64,000 bases of DNA, taken from Microbacteriaceae bacterium VKM Ac-2854. Its GTDB lineage: Bacteria > Actinomycetota > Actinomycetes > Actinomycetales > Microbacteriaceae. Location: contig JABMLH010000003.1 in assembly GCA_013205085.1 (NCBI GenBank), positions 248,001 through 312,000 of the forward strand. Direction: 5' to 3'. Shown here one piece after another: positions 53,401 through 60,699 of the stretch. The translations under genes were made by a program, and so were the position numbers. The notes under the pieces are model-generated. The model ran no database searches and had not been told where the DNA came from. It worked only from the letters and a program-made list of their open reading frames with translations. Positions within the stretch are counted from its first letter, which is position 1; each line of letters starts with the position of its first letter.

Positions 53401-53975
53401 GAGAGCCGGGTGAGGTTCGCCTGCATCGCCTCGAGCTTGCGCAGCGTCTTCTCCTTGCGGCGGCGATGCTTGAGGATGCCGGCGGCCTCCTCGATGAAGC
53501 CTCGGCGGTCCTCCGGAGTCGCCTGCAGCACGGCGTCGAGCTGGCCCTGGCCGACGATGACGTGCATCTCGCGGCCCAGTCCCGAGTCGGAGAGCAGCTC
53601 CTGCACGTCCAGCAGCCGACAGGTCTGACCGTTGATCGCGTACTCGCTGCCGCCGTTGCGGAACAGCGTGCGCTTGATGGTCACCTCGGAGTACTCGATC
53701 GGCAAGGCGCCGTCGGAGTTGTCGATCGTCAGCGCGACCTCCGCACGCCCGAGCGGCCCGCGGGTCGAGGTGCCGGCGAAGATGACGTCCTCCATCTTGC
53801 CGCCGCGCAGCGTCTTCGCGCCCTGCTCCCCCATCACCCAGGCCAGCGCGTCGACGACGTTGCTCTTGCCGGAGCCGTTCGGGCCGACGACGCAGGTGAC
53901 GCCCGGCTCGAAGGCGAACGTGGTCGGCTGAGCGAAGGACTTGAACCCCTTGAGGGTCAGAGCCTTCAGATACAA
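50466..53975 (-). CDS. smc: chromosome segregation protein SMC
   Basis: 1169 residues from TTG 53975, chosen because GAGGAG lies six bases upstream and the product begins LYLKALTLKGFKSFA, the normal SMC start. Walker A is GPNGSGKS (31-38). Two long coiled-coil arms surround a hinge near residues 500-650, and the C-terminal head has LLSGGERSLAAVAFM (signature), YIMDEVEAALDD (Walker B) and VITHQ. SMC compacts and organises the chromosome with ScpA and ScpB. The frame is open far upstream to 54242, but that part is a shadow. Divergent from the GNAT gene. Confidence 0.97.
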   Translation of the reverse strand: MYLKALTLKGFKSFAQPTTFAFEPGVTCVVGPNGSGKSNVVDALAWVMGEQGAKTLRGGKMEDVIFAGTSTRGPLGRAEVALTIDNSDGALPIEYSEVTIKRTLFRNGGSEYAINGQTCRLLDVQELLSDSGLGREMHVIVGQGQLDAVLQATPEDRRGFIEEAAGILKHRRRKEKTLRKLEAMQANLTRLSDLAGEIRRQLKPLGRQAEVARKAQTIAAVVRDARARLLADDVVALRTALDGFARAESDRSSERMVLQEQLEQNQVRVARIEAAMVGDAVDEARRSTFALESVQERLRNLAALASQRLALLGAEDETPDLRPRVGPEMLAEAKAEVDRLRQAVVDADAAWQQAQAATRSSRAALDAVDEEIAAQSALISRHDLEISKLTGQADTAASRLAGVRGEVLRATNTLDAVVQRRAQAQRQLDELNDEADAGERDDDALDAEYERAQASVQLSEAEIDRLRETLHSVERERDALTATVSALSRALDVKDGSGDLVTARLDGVLGRVAEHIQVRPGYEAAVAAALGGYADAVLADARSNAAAAVDFATQHELGRVDVVVADTDADVVAATPPTAFIHAATVVEAPDGIRGLLASVFIADDLESAHAGWSALAAAVADPTVVTRDGALLGRFALSGGSGAQRSRIELVAERDVAAAQLDELGSTIERTRFDLAEHSGELRAAKEQSSHALDALRRQDAARAARTEKLGRAAAQVEGAVSEQERATKALSTASERVADAESAAAAAKAALDTARSRPRPLLDAGARDALQAEVDRARETEIESRLGVETARERVRAEQSRGEALARQLEADRAAAEEAARRAVLRRRQLDAAQSVVDELPPVLASVDRSVAQARADLAEAEAARRQQNDELATLRRDESGLRSRLQTVTDSVHGLELQIYEKRLQLNGLRERAVSELGLDEEVLVAEYGPQQLVPGENEGDDARPYDREAQRRRLAAAEKQLGQLGRVNPLALEEFAALEQRHNFLTEQLTDLTNTRADLLTIIQELDETMQTIFASAFEDTQAAFAEVFPVLFPGGTGSIRLTDPDNLLTTGIEVAVKPAGKKIERLSLLSGGERSLAAVAFMVAIFKSRPSPFYIMDEVEAALDDANLGRLLTIFEDLRSSSQLIVITHQKRTMEIADALYGVSMRQDGVSAVVGQRVAVPEPR

Positions 53976-54067
53976 GGCGTTCTCCTCGCTCCTGATCGAC
54001 GGTGCTCCTACGGTATCGAATGGGCCCCGCGATCCCGCGGAAGGCGCACCCGGTGCAGACTGGACGG

Positions 54068-55117
54068 ATGAGTCCCGTTCTGGTCCGCGAGCTGCCGATC
54101 CCCGCTCATCCCGGCGCTCCCGGCTGGGCGGACTTCGTCGCCGCGATGGCGATCGGCAACGACGTCGAGGCGGAGCAGTTCGGCACCCGTGACCTGGCGT
54201 ATCCGCCCGAGGTGGACCTCGCGGAGTTCCAGCTGCAGGCACAGGAACCGCGGCGCGCGTTCGTGGCGGAGGCGGATGGGCGGATGCTCGGGCTCGGCCG
54301 GATCGAGTGGACGCTCGAGGACGATGACGACGCGGTGTGGATCTCGGTGCGCGTCGAGGCGACGCAGCGCGGGCGAGGCGTCGGCCGGGCGCTGACGGCG
54401 CGGCTGGTCGCGGTGGCGCGCGAGCTGGGTCGCCCGGTCGTGCAGACCTGGACCGCGAATCCCGTGCCGTTCCTCGGACCGGAACTGGCGCCGGCGTCTG
54501 GAGCCGGATCGATCGACAGCTCGAGCGCCGGCGTGCGGGCGTTGCTCGCGGACGACTGGACCCTGGAGCAGGTCGAACGCGTCAGCCGGATCGAGCTGCC
54601 GATCGAGGTCGCCGCGCCGGTTGTCGACGCGTACGACACCGTCACCTGGCTCGGGCCCACCCCCGGCCACTGGGAGCGGGACATCGCCGCGCTGCACTCC
54701 GCCATCTCGGTCGACGCCCCCAGCGCCGGGCTGTCCGCCGTCGCCGAGAACTGGAGCATCGAGCATCTGCGCGCCCGCGACGCGATGCACAACACCACGG
54801 GCATGACCGAGCTGACGGTCGCCGCACGCCACCGTGCATCGGGCCGGCTCGTCGGGTACTCGTCGCTCGACCTCTTCGACGACCGCCGTCGCCCCGCGCT
54901 GCAGAACGACACCGTTGTGCTCGCCGAGCACCGCGGCCACCGGCTCGGGATGCGGCTGAAGCAGGCGGGCTTCGCGCTGCTGCAGAGCACGGCTCCCGAG
55001 TGCCGCGCGATCTATACCTGGAACGCCGAGGAGAACCGGCCGATGCTGCGCGTGAACGAGGAGGTCGGCTTCGTGGCCGTCGCGGTCGAAGGCCTCTGGA
55101 AGAAGGTGCTCGCGTGA
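54068..55117 (+). CDS. tandem GNAT-family N-acetyltransferase
   Basis: 349 residues from ATG 54068, with two GNAT-like halves: ~1-165, where VEATQRGRGVGRALTAR is the acetyl-CoA loop, and ~170-349, where VLAEHRGHRLGMRLKQAG is the second. Double-GNAT proteins of this kind include mycothiol synthase, but the mshD pattern was not specifically recognised here, so the acetyl acceptor is unknown. The MoeB-like gene overlaps its stop by 4 bases. Confidence 0.85.
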   Translation: MSPVLVRELPIPAHPGAPGWADFVAAMAIGNDVEAEQFGTRDLAYPPEVDLAEFQLQAQEPRRAFVAEADGRMLGLGRIEWTLEDDDDAVWISVRVEATQRGRGVGRALTARLVAVARELGRPVVQTWTANPVPFLGPELAPASGAGSIDSSSAGVRALLADDWTLEQVERVSRIELPIEVAAPVVDAYDTVTWLGPTPGHWERDIAALHSAISVDAPSAGLSAVAENWSIEHLRARDAMHNTTGMTELTVAARHRASGRLVGYSSLDLFDDRRRPALQNDTVVLAEHRGHRLGMRLKQAGFALLQSTAPECRAIYTWNAEENRPMLRVNEEVGFVAVAVEGLWKKVLA

Positions 55118-56178
55118 GGGCCCTGGTCGAGCCCGCCGCCGCGCTGACGCCGGCCGCGCGCGCCCGCTTCGCCCGGCAGATCCGCCTCGCGCCGTTCGGT
55201 GAGCTCGGGCAGCGCCGCCTCGCCGCCGCCCGCGTGCTCGTACTCGGAGCCGGCGGAGTCGGATCCCCCGTGATCACGGCGCTCGCCGCGGCCGGCGTCG
55301 GCACGATCGGAATCGTGGACGGCGACGTGGTCGAGACCTCGAACCTGCCGCGGCAGAACGCGCACAGCGACGCGGATGTAGGTCGCTCGAAGGCGCAGTC
55401 GGCGGCGGAGACCGCGCGCGGGCTCGGAGCGGAGGCGACCGCGTACGCCGTGGAGTTCGGTGCAGCGAACGCCGACGAACTGCTCGCCGGCTGGCACGTC
55501 GTGGTCGACGGCTTCGACACCTTCGGCTCGCGGTACGTGGCGAGCGACGCCGCGGCGCGCGCCGGCATCCCGCACGTGTGGGGGTCGGCGTTGGGCTTCG
55601 ACGGGCAGCTCTCGGTGTTCTGGGCGACGGCACCGGGGGGCGGCATCACGCTGCGCGACCTGCACCCGGCGGCCCCGGACGACGCGGACAGCTGCGCGAC
55701 GGTCGGCGTGCTCGGCACGGTCTGCGCGACCATCGGAGCGGCGATGGCGGGCGAGGCGATCAAGCTGATCACGGGCGTCGGCGAGCCGCTGCTCGGTCGT
55801 GTCCTGGTGCACGACGGCCTGGACGGGAGTTGGGCGGAGCTGGCGCTGAGTCGCGGCGCCGCGCTCGTGGCGGAGCCCGCGGCGATCGTGCCGGGCGCCG
55901 TGACCGCCCCGGAGCTGCGCGGGCTGCTGGGCGGTCAACATCCGCCGGTCGTGGTGGACCTGCGCGAGGAGGACGAGCCGCGCGCGGTAGAGATCCCAGG
56001 GGCCGTGCGGATGCCGATGTCGCGATTCGACCCGGAGGCGCTGCCGGACGGTGAGCTTCTGGTGTTCGCGTGCGCGACGGGGGTGCGCTCGCGCACCGCC
56101 GCGGAGTCGGCGGCCCGAGCGGGTCGGCCGTCGGTCTCGCTGCGCGGCGGCGCGCTGGCCTGGAGCCTGTCGGGCTGA
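55114..56178 (+). CDS. ThiF/MoeB-type adenylyltransferase with rhodanese domain
   Basis: 354 residues from GTG 55114. Residues ~1-245 are an E1-like adenylating domain: RFARQIRLAPFGELGQRRL, nucleotide loop VLGAGGVGSP, RQNAHSDADVGRSKA and VGVLGTVCATIG. Residues ~265-354 are a rhodanese domain with the active Cys in VFACATGVRSRTA. The first CxxC of the usual zinc site (CYRC) is replaced by PAAPDDADSC, so the metal site appears incomplete. It should activate the C-terminal Gly-Gly of a MoaD- or ThiS-like protein and supply sulfur; moaD lies 1.4 kb away. Confidence 0.85.
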   Translation: MRALVEPAAALTPAARARFARQIRLAPFGELGQRRLAAARVLVLGAGGVGSPVITALAAAGVGTIGIVDGDVVETSNLPRQNAHSDADVGRSKAQSAAETARGLGAEATAYAVEFGAANADELLAGWHVVVDGFDTFGSRYVASDAAARAGIPHVWGSALGFDGQLSVFWATAPGGGITLRDLHPAAPDDADSCATVGVLGTVCATIGAAMAGEAIKLITGVGEPLLGRVLVHDGLDGSWAELALSRGAALVAEPAAIVPGAVTAPELRGLLGGQHPPVVVDLREEDEPRAVEIPGAVRMPMSRFDPEALPDGELLVFACATGVRSRTAAESAARAGRPSVSLRGGALAWSLSG

Positions 56179-56192
56179 CCGCCTTCCGGTGC

Positions 56193-56241
56193 GTTGTCGT
56201 TTCTTCGACACGAGCTCGGCGAGCGTCAACGAAACGACAAC
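56193..56241. repeat. GTTGTC-type palindrome after moeB-like gene
   Basis: GTTGTCGTTTC (56193-56203) and GAAACGACAAC (56231-56241) are perfect 11-bp arms around 27 bases. It lies between two convergent genes and shares the GTTGTC...GACAAC ends of the 5604 and 46257 elements. Probable bidirectional terminator. Confidence 0.65.
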
Positions 56242-56277
56242 CCGCGGAAGAGTCGATGCGCGCTCAGCCCGGCCGCG

Positions 56278-57393
56278 TCAGATCAGCTCCTGGTTCGGCC
56301 CCTGGTGCACCGCCCGGTAGGCGGTGTTGCGCAGCCGGTTGGCTTCGTCGTCGGTCAGGGTCCGATCGAGCGGGCGCAGCACGATGCGGATGAGCGCGTT
56401 GACCTGGCCCGGCCGGATCCCGAGCCGTCGTTGTGCGCTCTCGGGCAAGAGCTCGCGCTCGGTGGTGGCCCGCAACCGCACGCTCTCGATCGCTACGGCG
56501 TCCGCTCCGAGTGCGGAACGGATCCGATCCCCCAGGGTCTCTTCGTCGTCGTCGCGATCGAGGACGACGGAGATGTCCCGCCTCACCGCGGGCAAGGCGG
56601 AGACCGGGCGCCAGGGTTTCAGGTCGCTCATCTGATCCCCGACCCGAGTGTCGCTCGCGCGCAACAGTCGGATGTCGTCGATCCCCTTGCGCAGCATCAC
56701 CGCGCGGTCGAGCCCCATACCCAGCGCGAGACCAGACCAGACGGACGGGTCCAGCCCCGATCGTTCGAGCAGTTCCGGCTGGATCAGACCGCATTCGGCC
56801 AACTCGAGCCAGTCGCCACCGATCTCGACGTCGAGCTGACGACCGTGGGTGGTGTACGGATGCTCAGCGGGCACGGCCCGCCAGCGCGCACCGGGTAGGA
56901 CGGCCGCGACCACGGTTTCGAGCATCTCCTCGAGGCCGGGCATCCCCGGATCCGCGATGTTAGAGAGGCGCCAGAGATCGACCTGATGCGGCTCGCCCAC
57001 GTGCGTTCGGTCGATCGAGTCCCGGCGGTAGACGAGCCCGGGCATCACGTACAGCCGCTCGTGCTCACCGTGTCCGTCGACCAAGGATCGCAGGAGCGGG
57101 GGCACCATCGCGGAGGTGTGCGTGCGCAGCATCACGGTGTCGCTCAGGTACCGCGAATACCGCTGATCACGCGTGACCGCGGAGGTGCCGAACCCGAGGC
57201 GGTCGTAGTTGTCCTCGACCGCGACCAGCGGGCTCGAGCGCACCGTGGTGACGGGAATCCGCCAGCGCTGCGTCAGCGCGGCGGTGACGGCATCAAGGAG
57301 GAGTTGCAGGGCGTGCGGACCATCGGCGGGGTCGCTCAGGTCGCGCAGGGAGAGGGCGGCGCCGAGATCGGCGGCGGTGAGGTAAGTGGGCAC
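56278..57393 (-). CDS. orphan PheS-like class II ligase with anticodon-binding fold
   Basis: 371 residues from GTG 57393. Residues ~1-265 are a class II synthetase core like PheRS alpha: motif 2 GLVYRRDSIDRTHVGEPHQV and motif 3 LALGMGLDRAVMLRKGIDDI are complete, so adenylating activity is plausible. Residues ~275-371 are a ferredoxin-fold anticodon-binding domain (RRDISVVLDRD, LTDDEANRLRNTAYRAVHQG), as at the end of PheT and mitochondrial PheRS. It is too short and differently built to be the cell's PheRS, which needs PheS and PheT. The substrate, tRNA or otherwise, is unknown. It has no clear ribosome-binding site, and its start is masked by a hairpin behind a leader ORF. Confidence 0.85.
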   Translation of the reverse strand: MPTYLTAADLGAALSLRDLSDPADGPHALQLLLDAVTAALTQRWRIPVTTVRSSPLVAVEDNYDRLGFGTSAVTRDQRYSRYLSDTVMLRTHTSAMVPPLLRSLVDGHGEHERLYVMPGLVYRRDSIDRTHVGEPHQVDLWRLSNIADPGMPGLEEMLETVVAAVLPGARWRAVPAEHPYTTHGRQLDVEIGGDWLELAECGLIQPELLERSGLDPSVWSGLALGMGLDRAVMLRKGIDDIRLLRASDTRVGDQMSDLKPWRPVSALPAVRRDISVVLDRDDDEETLGDRIRSALGADAVAIESVRLRATTERELLPESAQRRLGIRPGQVNALIRIVLRPLDRTLTDDEANRLRNTAYRAVHQGPNQELI

Positions 57394-57396
57394 AGG

Positions 57397-57453
57397 AGTC
57401 CGTTCCGAGTCGAAGTGAAGGGGGATCCCCTCGACCGACTCGGCGCCCGGACT
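57397..57453 (-). promoter_or_regulatory. nested RNA hairpin upstream of PheS-like ligase
   Basis: Outer arms AGTCCG/CGGACT (57448-57453 and 57397-57402), middle arms CCGAGTCG/CGACTCGG (57436-57443 and 57405-57412) and an inner GGGGATCCCC (57421-57430) make one long hairpin. It fills the space between the leader ORF stop and the ligase GTG and would cover the translation start region. There is no T-run, so translational rather than transcriptional control is suggested. Confidence 0.7.
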
Positions 57454-57456
57454 GAT

Positions 57457-57528
57457 CTACGCGCGCACGCCCAGCCCCGAACGACCGGTGACCGGTCGAG
57501 GGCTGGCGAATCGCCGCGTCTGCTGCAT
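57457..57528 (-). CDS. leader peptide ORF upstream of PheS-like ligase
   Basis: A 23-codon ORF (MQQTRRFASP, then RPVTGRSGLGVRA) from ATG 57528 to TAG. TAGAGT lies seven bases before the ATG, so it would be the first thing translated on a leaderless mRNA. Codons 11-16 form a perfect inverted repeat, CGACCGGT/ACCGGTCG (57482-57498). There is only one Phe codon, so simple Phe attenuation is not suggested. Position and the hairpin that follows point to a regulatory peptide. Confidence 0.65.
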   Translation of the reverse strand: MQQTRRFASPRPVTGRSGLGVRA

Positions 57529-57535
57529 ACCGATC

Positions 57536-57541
57536 ACTCTA
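57536..57541 (-). promoter_or_regulatory. -10 box for leader ORF and PheS-like ligase
   Basis: TAGAGT on the minus strand is seven bases before leader ATG 57528. It puts the transcript start at the leader's first codon. Confidence 0.55.
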
Positions 57542-57604
57542 CGTCGGGATCAGACGCCGCGCACGGCTGATCTCGGCAGGCTCGACCGGCACAGCGCCCC
57601 GCGG

Positions 57605-57838
57605 TCAGCCGCCGGCGAAGGGCGGCAGCACGTCGACCCGCGTCACGCCGGTGAGCGACATCGCGCGGTCGCGCGTGGAGGTGCCGTCGACGAGGTAGGA
57701 GCAGCGCGTCAGCACCGCGGCCGCGTCGGGCGCGTCGGCGACCAGTCGCGCCTCCAGGTCACCGAGCGTCGGCGCATCCAACGTGTCGAAGGCGCGGCCG
57801 AGGGCGGCCTTGGCCGCCGCGAAGTATCGGACCTGCAT
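57605..57838 (-). CDS. moaD: molybdopterin synthase small subunit (sulfur carrier) MoaD
   Basis: 77 residues from ATG 57838, which shares one base with the moaA stop (TGATG). Ubiquitin-like fold: MQVRYFAAAKAALGR at the start and VDVLPPFAGG at the end, with the C-terminal Gly-Gly that carries the thiocarboxylate sulfur. It partners MoaE (61159-61587) to convert cyclic pyranopterin to molybdopterin. Confidence 0.93.
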   Translation of the reverse strand: MQVRYFAAAKAALGRAFDTLDAPTLGDLEARLVADAPDAAAVLTRCSYLVDGTSTRDRAMSLTGVTRVDVLPPFAGG

Positions 57839-58920
57839 CAGCCGCCGATCGCGCTCATGGTGCGCTCGGGTTGCACGAAACCGACACGGTTCATCTCGTG
57901 GCCGGCGGGCTTCGCCCACATCGCGCCGCGCCAGAGATCGGCCACCTCGCGGTCATCGGCCCCGGAGCGCATCGGCTCGAGCAGGTCCGTCTCCTCATTC
58001 GAGAAGAGGCAGCTGCGCACACCGCCCTCGGCAGTGAGCCGGGTGCGGCGGCAGTCGCGGCAGAAGTTCTCGGTGACCGACGCGATGATGCCCACCTGGC
58101 CCAGCAGCGCATCCTCCCCGCGATACCGGACGTCGAAGAGCTCGGCCGGCGCGCCGTCGCGCGGAGCGGCGTTCGGTACGAGGCTGAAACGTTCGGACAG
58201 CAGCTCGCGGATCCGCGCGGCCGTGATCATGGAGTCGCGGTCCCACGAGTGGTCGGCATCCAGCGCCATCTGCTCGATGAATCGCAGCTGGTGACCACCG
58301 GCGAGGGCCCACTCCAGCAGCTCGGGAGCCTCGTGATCGTTGATCCCCGGCAGCAGCACCGCATTGATCTTGGTCTGCGCCAGGCCCGCAGGGCGCAGCG
58401 CGTCGATGCCGGCGAGGACGCGATCCAGGAACGGCCGCCGCGTCACCTTCGCGAAGGTCTCGGCGCAGATGGAGTCGAGCGAGACGTTCACGCGGTCCAG
58501 GCCCGCCGCGGCGAGCGCCGGCGCCCGACCCGCGAGGCCGATGGCGTTCGTGGTCAGCGAGATCTCGGGCCGGGGCTCGAGCGCCGCGACGTCGGCAATG
58601 ATCTCGATCAGGTCTTTGCGCAGCAACGGCTCGCCGCCGGTGAACCGCACCTGGCGCACCCCGAATTCGGTGACGGCGATCCGCGCGAGGCGCACGATCT
58701 CTTCGCGGGTCATCAGCTTAGGACCGGCCAGGAACGGCAGCCCCTCCGCCGGCATGCAGTAGGTGCAGCGCAGATTGCACTTGTCGGTCAGCGAGATGCG
58801 CAGATCGGTGGCGTGCCGGCCGAACTGATCGAGGAGCCCCGAGTCTGACGGGCGGTCGGCGGGTAGGGCTGCGCCGCGGGGGCGGGAACGGATGCCGGGC
58901 ATCCCGAGGGCAGTACTCAC
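57838..58920 (-). CDS. moaA: GTP 3',8-cyclase MoaA
   Basis: 360 residues from GTG 58920. Radical-SAM first step of Moco synthesis. N-terminal cluster C-x3-C-x2-C is in TDKCNLRCTYCMP, and the GTP-binding C-terminal cluster is in NFCRDCRRTRLTAEG...RSCLF (C-x2-C...C). The essential C-terminal Gly-Gly (SAIGG) is present. TACGCT is six bases before the GTG. It drives moaD downstream and is divergent from moeA. Confidence 0.96.
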   Translation of the reverse strand: MSTALGMPGIRSRPRGAALPADRPSDSGLLDQFGRHATDLRISLTDKCNLRCTYCMPAEGLPFLAGPKLMTREEIVRLARIAVTEFGVRQVRFTGGEPLLRKDLIEIIADVAALEPRPEISLTTNAIGLAGRAPALAAAGLDRVNVSLDSICAETFAKVTRRPFLDRVLAGIDALRPAGLAQTKINAVLLPGINDHEAPELLEWALAGGHQLRFIEQMALDADHSWDRDSMITAARIRELLSERFSLVPNAAPRDGAPAELFDVRYRGEDALLGQVGIIASVTENFCRDCRRTRLTAEGGVRSCLFSNEETDLLEPMRSGADDREVADLWRGAMWAKPAGHEMNRVGFVQPERTMSAIGG

Positions 58921-58926
58921 CTGAAC

Positions 58927-58932
58927 AGCGTA
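58927..58932 (-). promoter_or_regulatory. -10 box for leaderless moaA mRNA
   Basis: TACGCT on the minus strand is six bases before GTG 58920, without a ribosome-binding site. Confidence 0.55.
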
Positions 58933-58976
58933 CGCGGGCGCAACCGTGGTTCGGCGGGAAGCGGCAAGATGGAGAC

Positions 58977-60236
58977 ATGACGTCGATCGAGCTCTACGCC
59001 GCGCGACTGGCCGCCCTGCTCGCCCCGCTCGCCGAACGCGGAGGGATGGAGACGCTCGAACTCTCGACGGCGGCGCTCGCCGCGGACCCGGGCGCCTACG
59101 ACCGCCGGGTGCTCAGCCGCTCGGTCACCGCGGGCATCGACCTGCCGCGCTTCGACAACTCGCAGATGGACGGCTACGCCGTGCTGGCGGCCGATCTCGC
59201 CGCCGCGAGCGCCGAGGAGCCGGTCTCGCTGCGCGCTGCCGATCCGATCCCGGCCGGTGCCGTCGGCTCGAAGCATCGCGCCGGAACCGCGACGCCGATC
59301 ATGACCGGCTCGCCGGTGCCGGACGGCGCGGATGCGATCGTGCCGATCGAGCGCGCGGATCCGCCGCGGTTCGGCGCAGAAGACGTCGCCTTCACCGCCC
59401 CGGTGCCCGGCGGCACCTTCGTCCGGGCGCGCGGCTCCGACCAGGCGGCGGGCGAGTTGCTGCTGCCTGCCGGCACCGTGCTACGTCCCGCGCACTACGG
59501 GCTGCTCGCCTCGGTCGGGCTCGCCGAGGTGCAGGTGCTGCCGCGGCTGCGGGTGCTGGTCGTGCCGACCGGTAACGAGATCCGTCCGGCCGGAACCGAA
59601 CTGGCGGACGCGCAGATCTACGACGCCAACGGGCTGCTGATCGCCGAGGCGCTGCGCGAGGTCGGCGCGGTGGCGACGGTGGCGCCGTGCACGAGCGACG
59701 AGGCGAGTGATCTGCTCGCCATCCTGCGCGCGAACGCGGCGGAGGCCGACCTCGTGATCACCATCGGCGGCGTCAGCGCCGGAGCGTACGAGGTCGTGCG
59801 TGATGCGCTGGAGCCGCTCGGTTCGCTCTTCGGGCACGTCGAGATGCAGCCCGGCGGCCCGCAGGGCAACGGGCTGGTCACCCTCGACGGCGGCGAGAGC
59901 CATGTGCCGATCGTGTCGCTGCCGGGAAACCCCGTCAGCGCGCTGGTGTCGTTCGAGGTGTTCCTGCGTCCGCTGCTGCGTTCCCTCGCCGGACGGACCC
60001 CGGCCGAACGGCCGCGCATCCGTGCCCGACTCGCTGGGCCGCTGGAGTCGCCGGCGCACCTGCACCAGATCCGCCGCGGGCTGCTCGACGACGAGGGCCT
60101 CGTGCGCCCGGTCGGCGGCCCCAGCTCGCACCTGCTCTCGTCGTACGCCCGCTCGAACGTGCTGATCCACGTTCCGGTCGGGGTGAGCCGCCTCGGCTCC
60201 GGCGACCACGTCGACATCTGGAGGATCGATGACTGA
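58977..60236 (+). CDS. moeA: molybdopterin molybdotransferase MoeA
   Basis: 419 residues. MoeA inserts molybdate into adenylated molybdopterin. Domain order is normal: LPRFDNSQMDGYAVLAAD, the PIMTGSPVPDGADAIVPIE loop, then the MogA-like domain with PTGNEI, ITIGGVSAGAYEVVRDAL and SLPGNPVSALV. CAAGAT is six bases before ATG 58977, a weaker leaderless match. moaC overlaps it by 8 bases. Confidence 0.95.
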   Translation: MTSIELYAARLAALLAPLAERGGMETLELSTAALAADPGAYDRRVLSRSVTAGIDLPRFDNSQMDGYAVLAADLAAASAEEPVSLRAADPIPAGAVGSKHRAGTATPIMTGSPVPDGADAIVPIERADPPRFGAEDVAFTAPVPGGTFVRARGSDQAAGELLLPAGTVLRPAHYGLLASVGLAEVQVLPRLRVLVVPTGNEIRPAGTELADAQIYDANGLLIAEALREVGAVATVAPCTSDEASDLLAILRANAAEADLVITIGGVSAGAYEVVRDALEPLGSLFGHVEMQPGGPQGNGLVTLDGGESHVPIVSLPGNPVSALVSFEVFLRPLLRSLAGRTPAERPRIRARLAGPLESPAHLHQIRRGLLDDEGLVRPVGGPSSHLLSSYARSNVLIHVPVGVSRLGSGDHVDIWRIDD

Positions 60237-60699
60237 TTTGACCCACGTTCGAGCGGACGGCGCGGTGCACATGGTGGACGTCGGCGACAAGGCGGTCACC
60301 AAGCGCACCGCCACCGCCGCCGCGACGGTGATCACCACCGTCGACGTGGTCGGGCTGCTGCTGCAGGGCGAGTTGCCCAAGGGCGAGGCGCTCTCGGTGG
60401 CGCGCGTCGCCGGCATCATGGGCGCGAAGCAGACCGCGAACCTGATCCCGCTGTGCCATCCGCTGCCGATCAACGGCGTCGACGTCGACCTCGACGCCCA
60501 CGACGACCGGATCGACGTGACGGCGACGGTGAAGACCACCGGCAAGACCGGAGTCGAGATGGAGGCTCTCACCGCCGCCAGCGTCGCCGCCCTCACGATC
60601 TACGACATGATCAAGGGCGTCGACCGCGGCGCCGTGATCACCGACATCCGCGTCCTCGCCAAGGACGGCGGCCGCACCGGTGCCTGGAGCCGCGCGTGA
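60229..60699 (+). CDS. moaC: cyclic pyranopterin monophosphate synthase MoaC
   Basis: 156 residues. Second enzyme of Moco synthesis after MoaA. Conserved HMVDVGDKAVTKRTATA, GAKQTANLIPLCHPLPI and TGKTGVEMEALTAASVAALT, with the catalytic Lys/His region intact, ending KDGGRTGAW. It overlaps moeA by 8 bases and mog by 4. Confidence 0.96.
   Translation: MTDLTHVRADGAVHMVDVGDKAVTKRTATAAATVITTVDVVGLLLQGELPKGEALSVARVAGIMGAKQTANLIPLCHPLPINGVDVDLDAHDDRIDVTATVKTTGKTGVEMEALTAASVAALTIYDMIKGVDRGAVITDIRVLAKDGGRTGAWSRA

Noticed and set aside
57394-57541. T-box riboswitch upstream of the PheS-like ligase
   Set aside because: The region is too short, and no T-box consensus or specifier loop is visible; a leader ORF and hairpin fit better.
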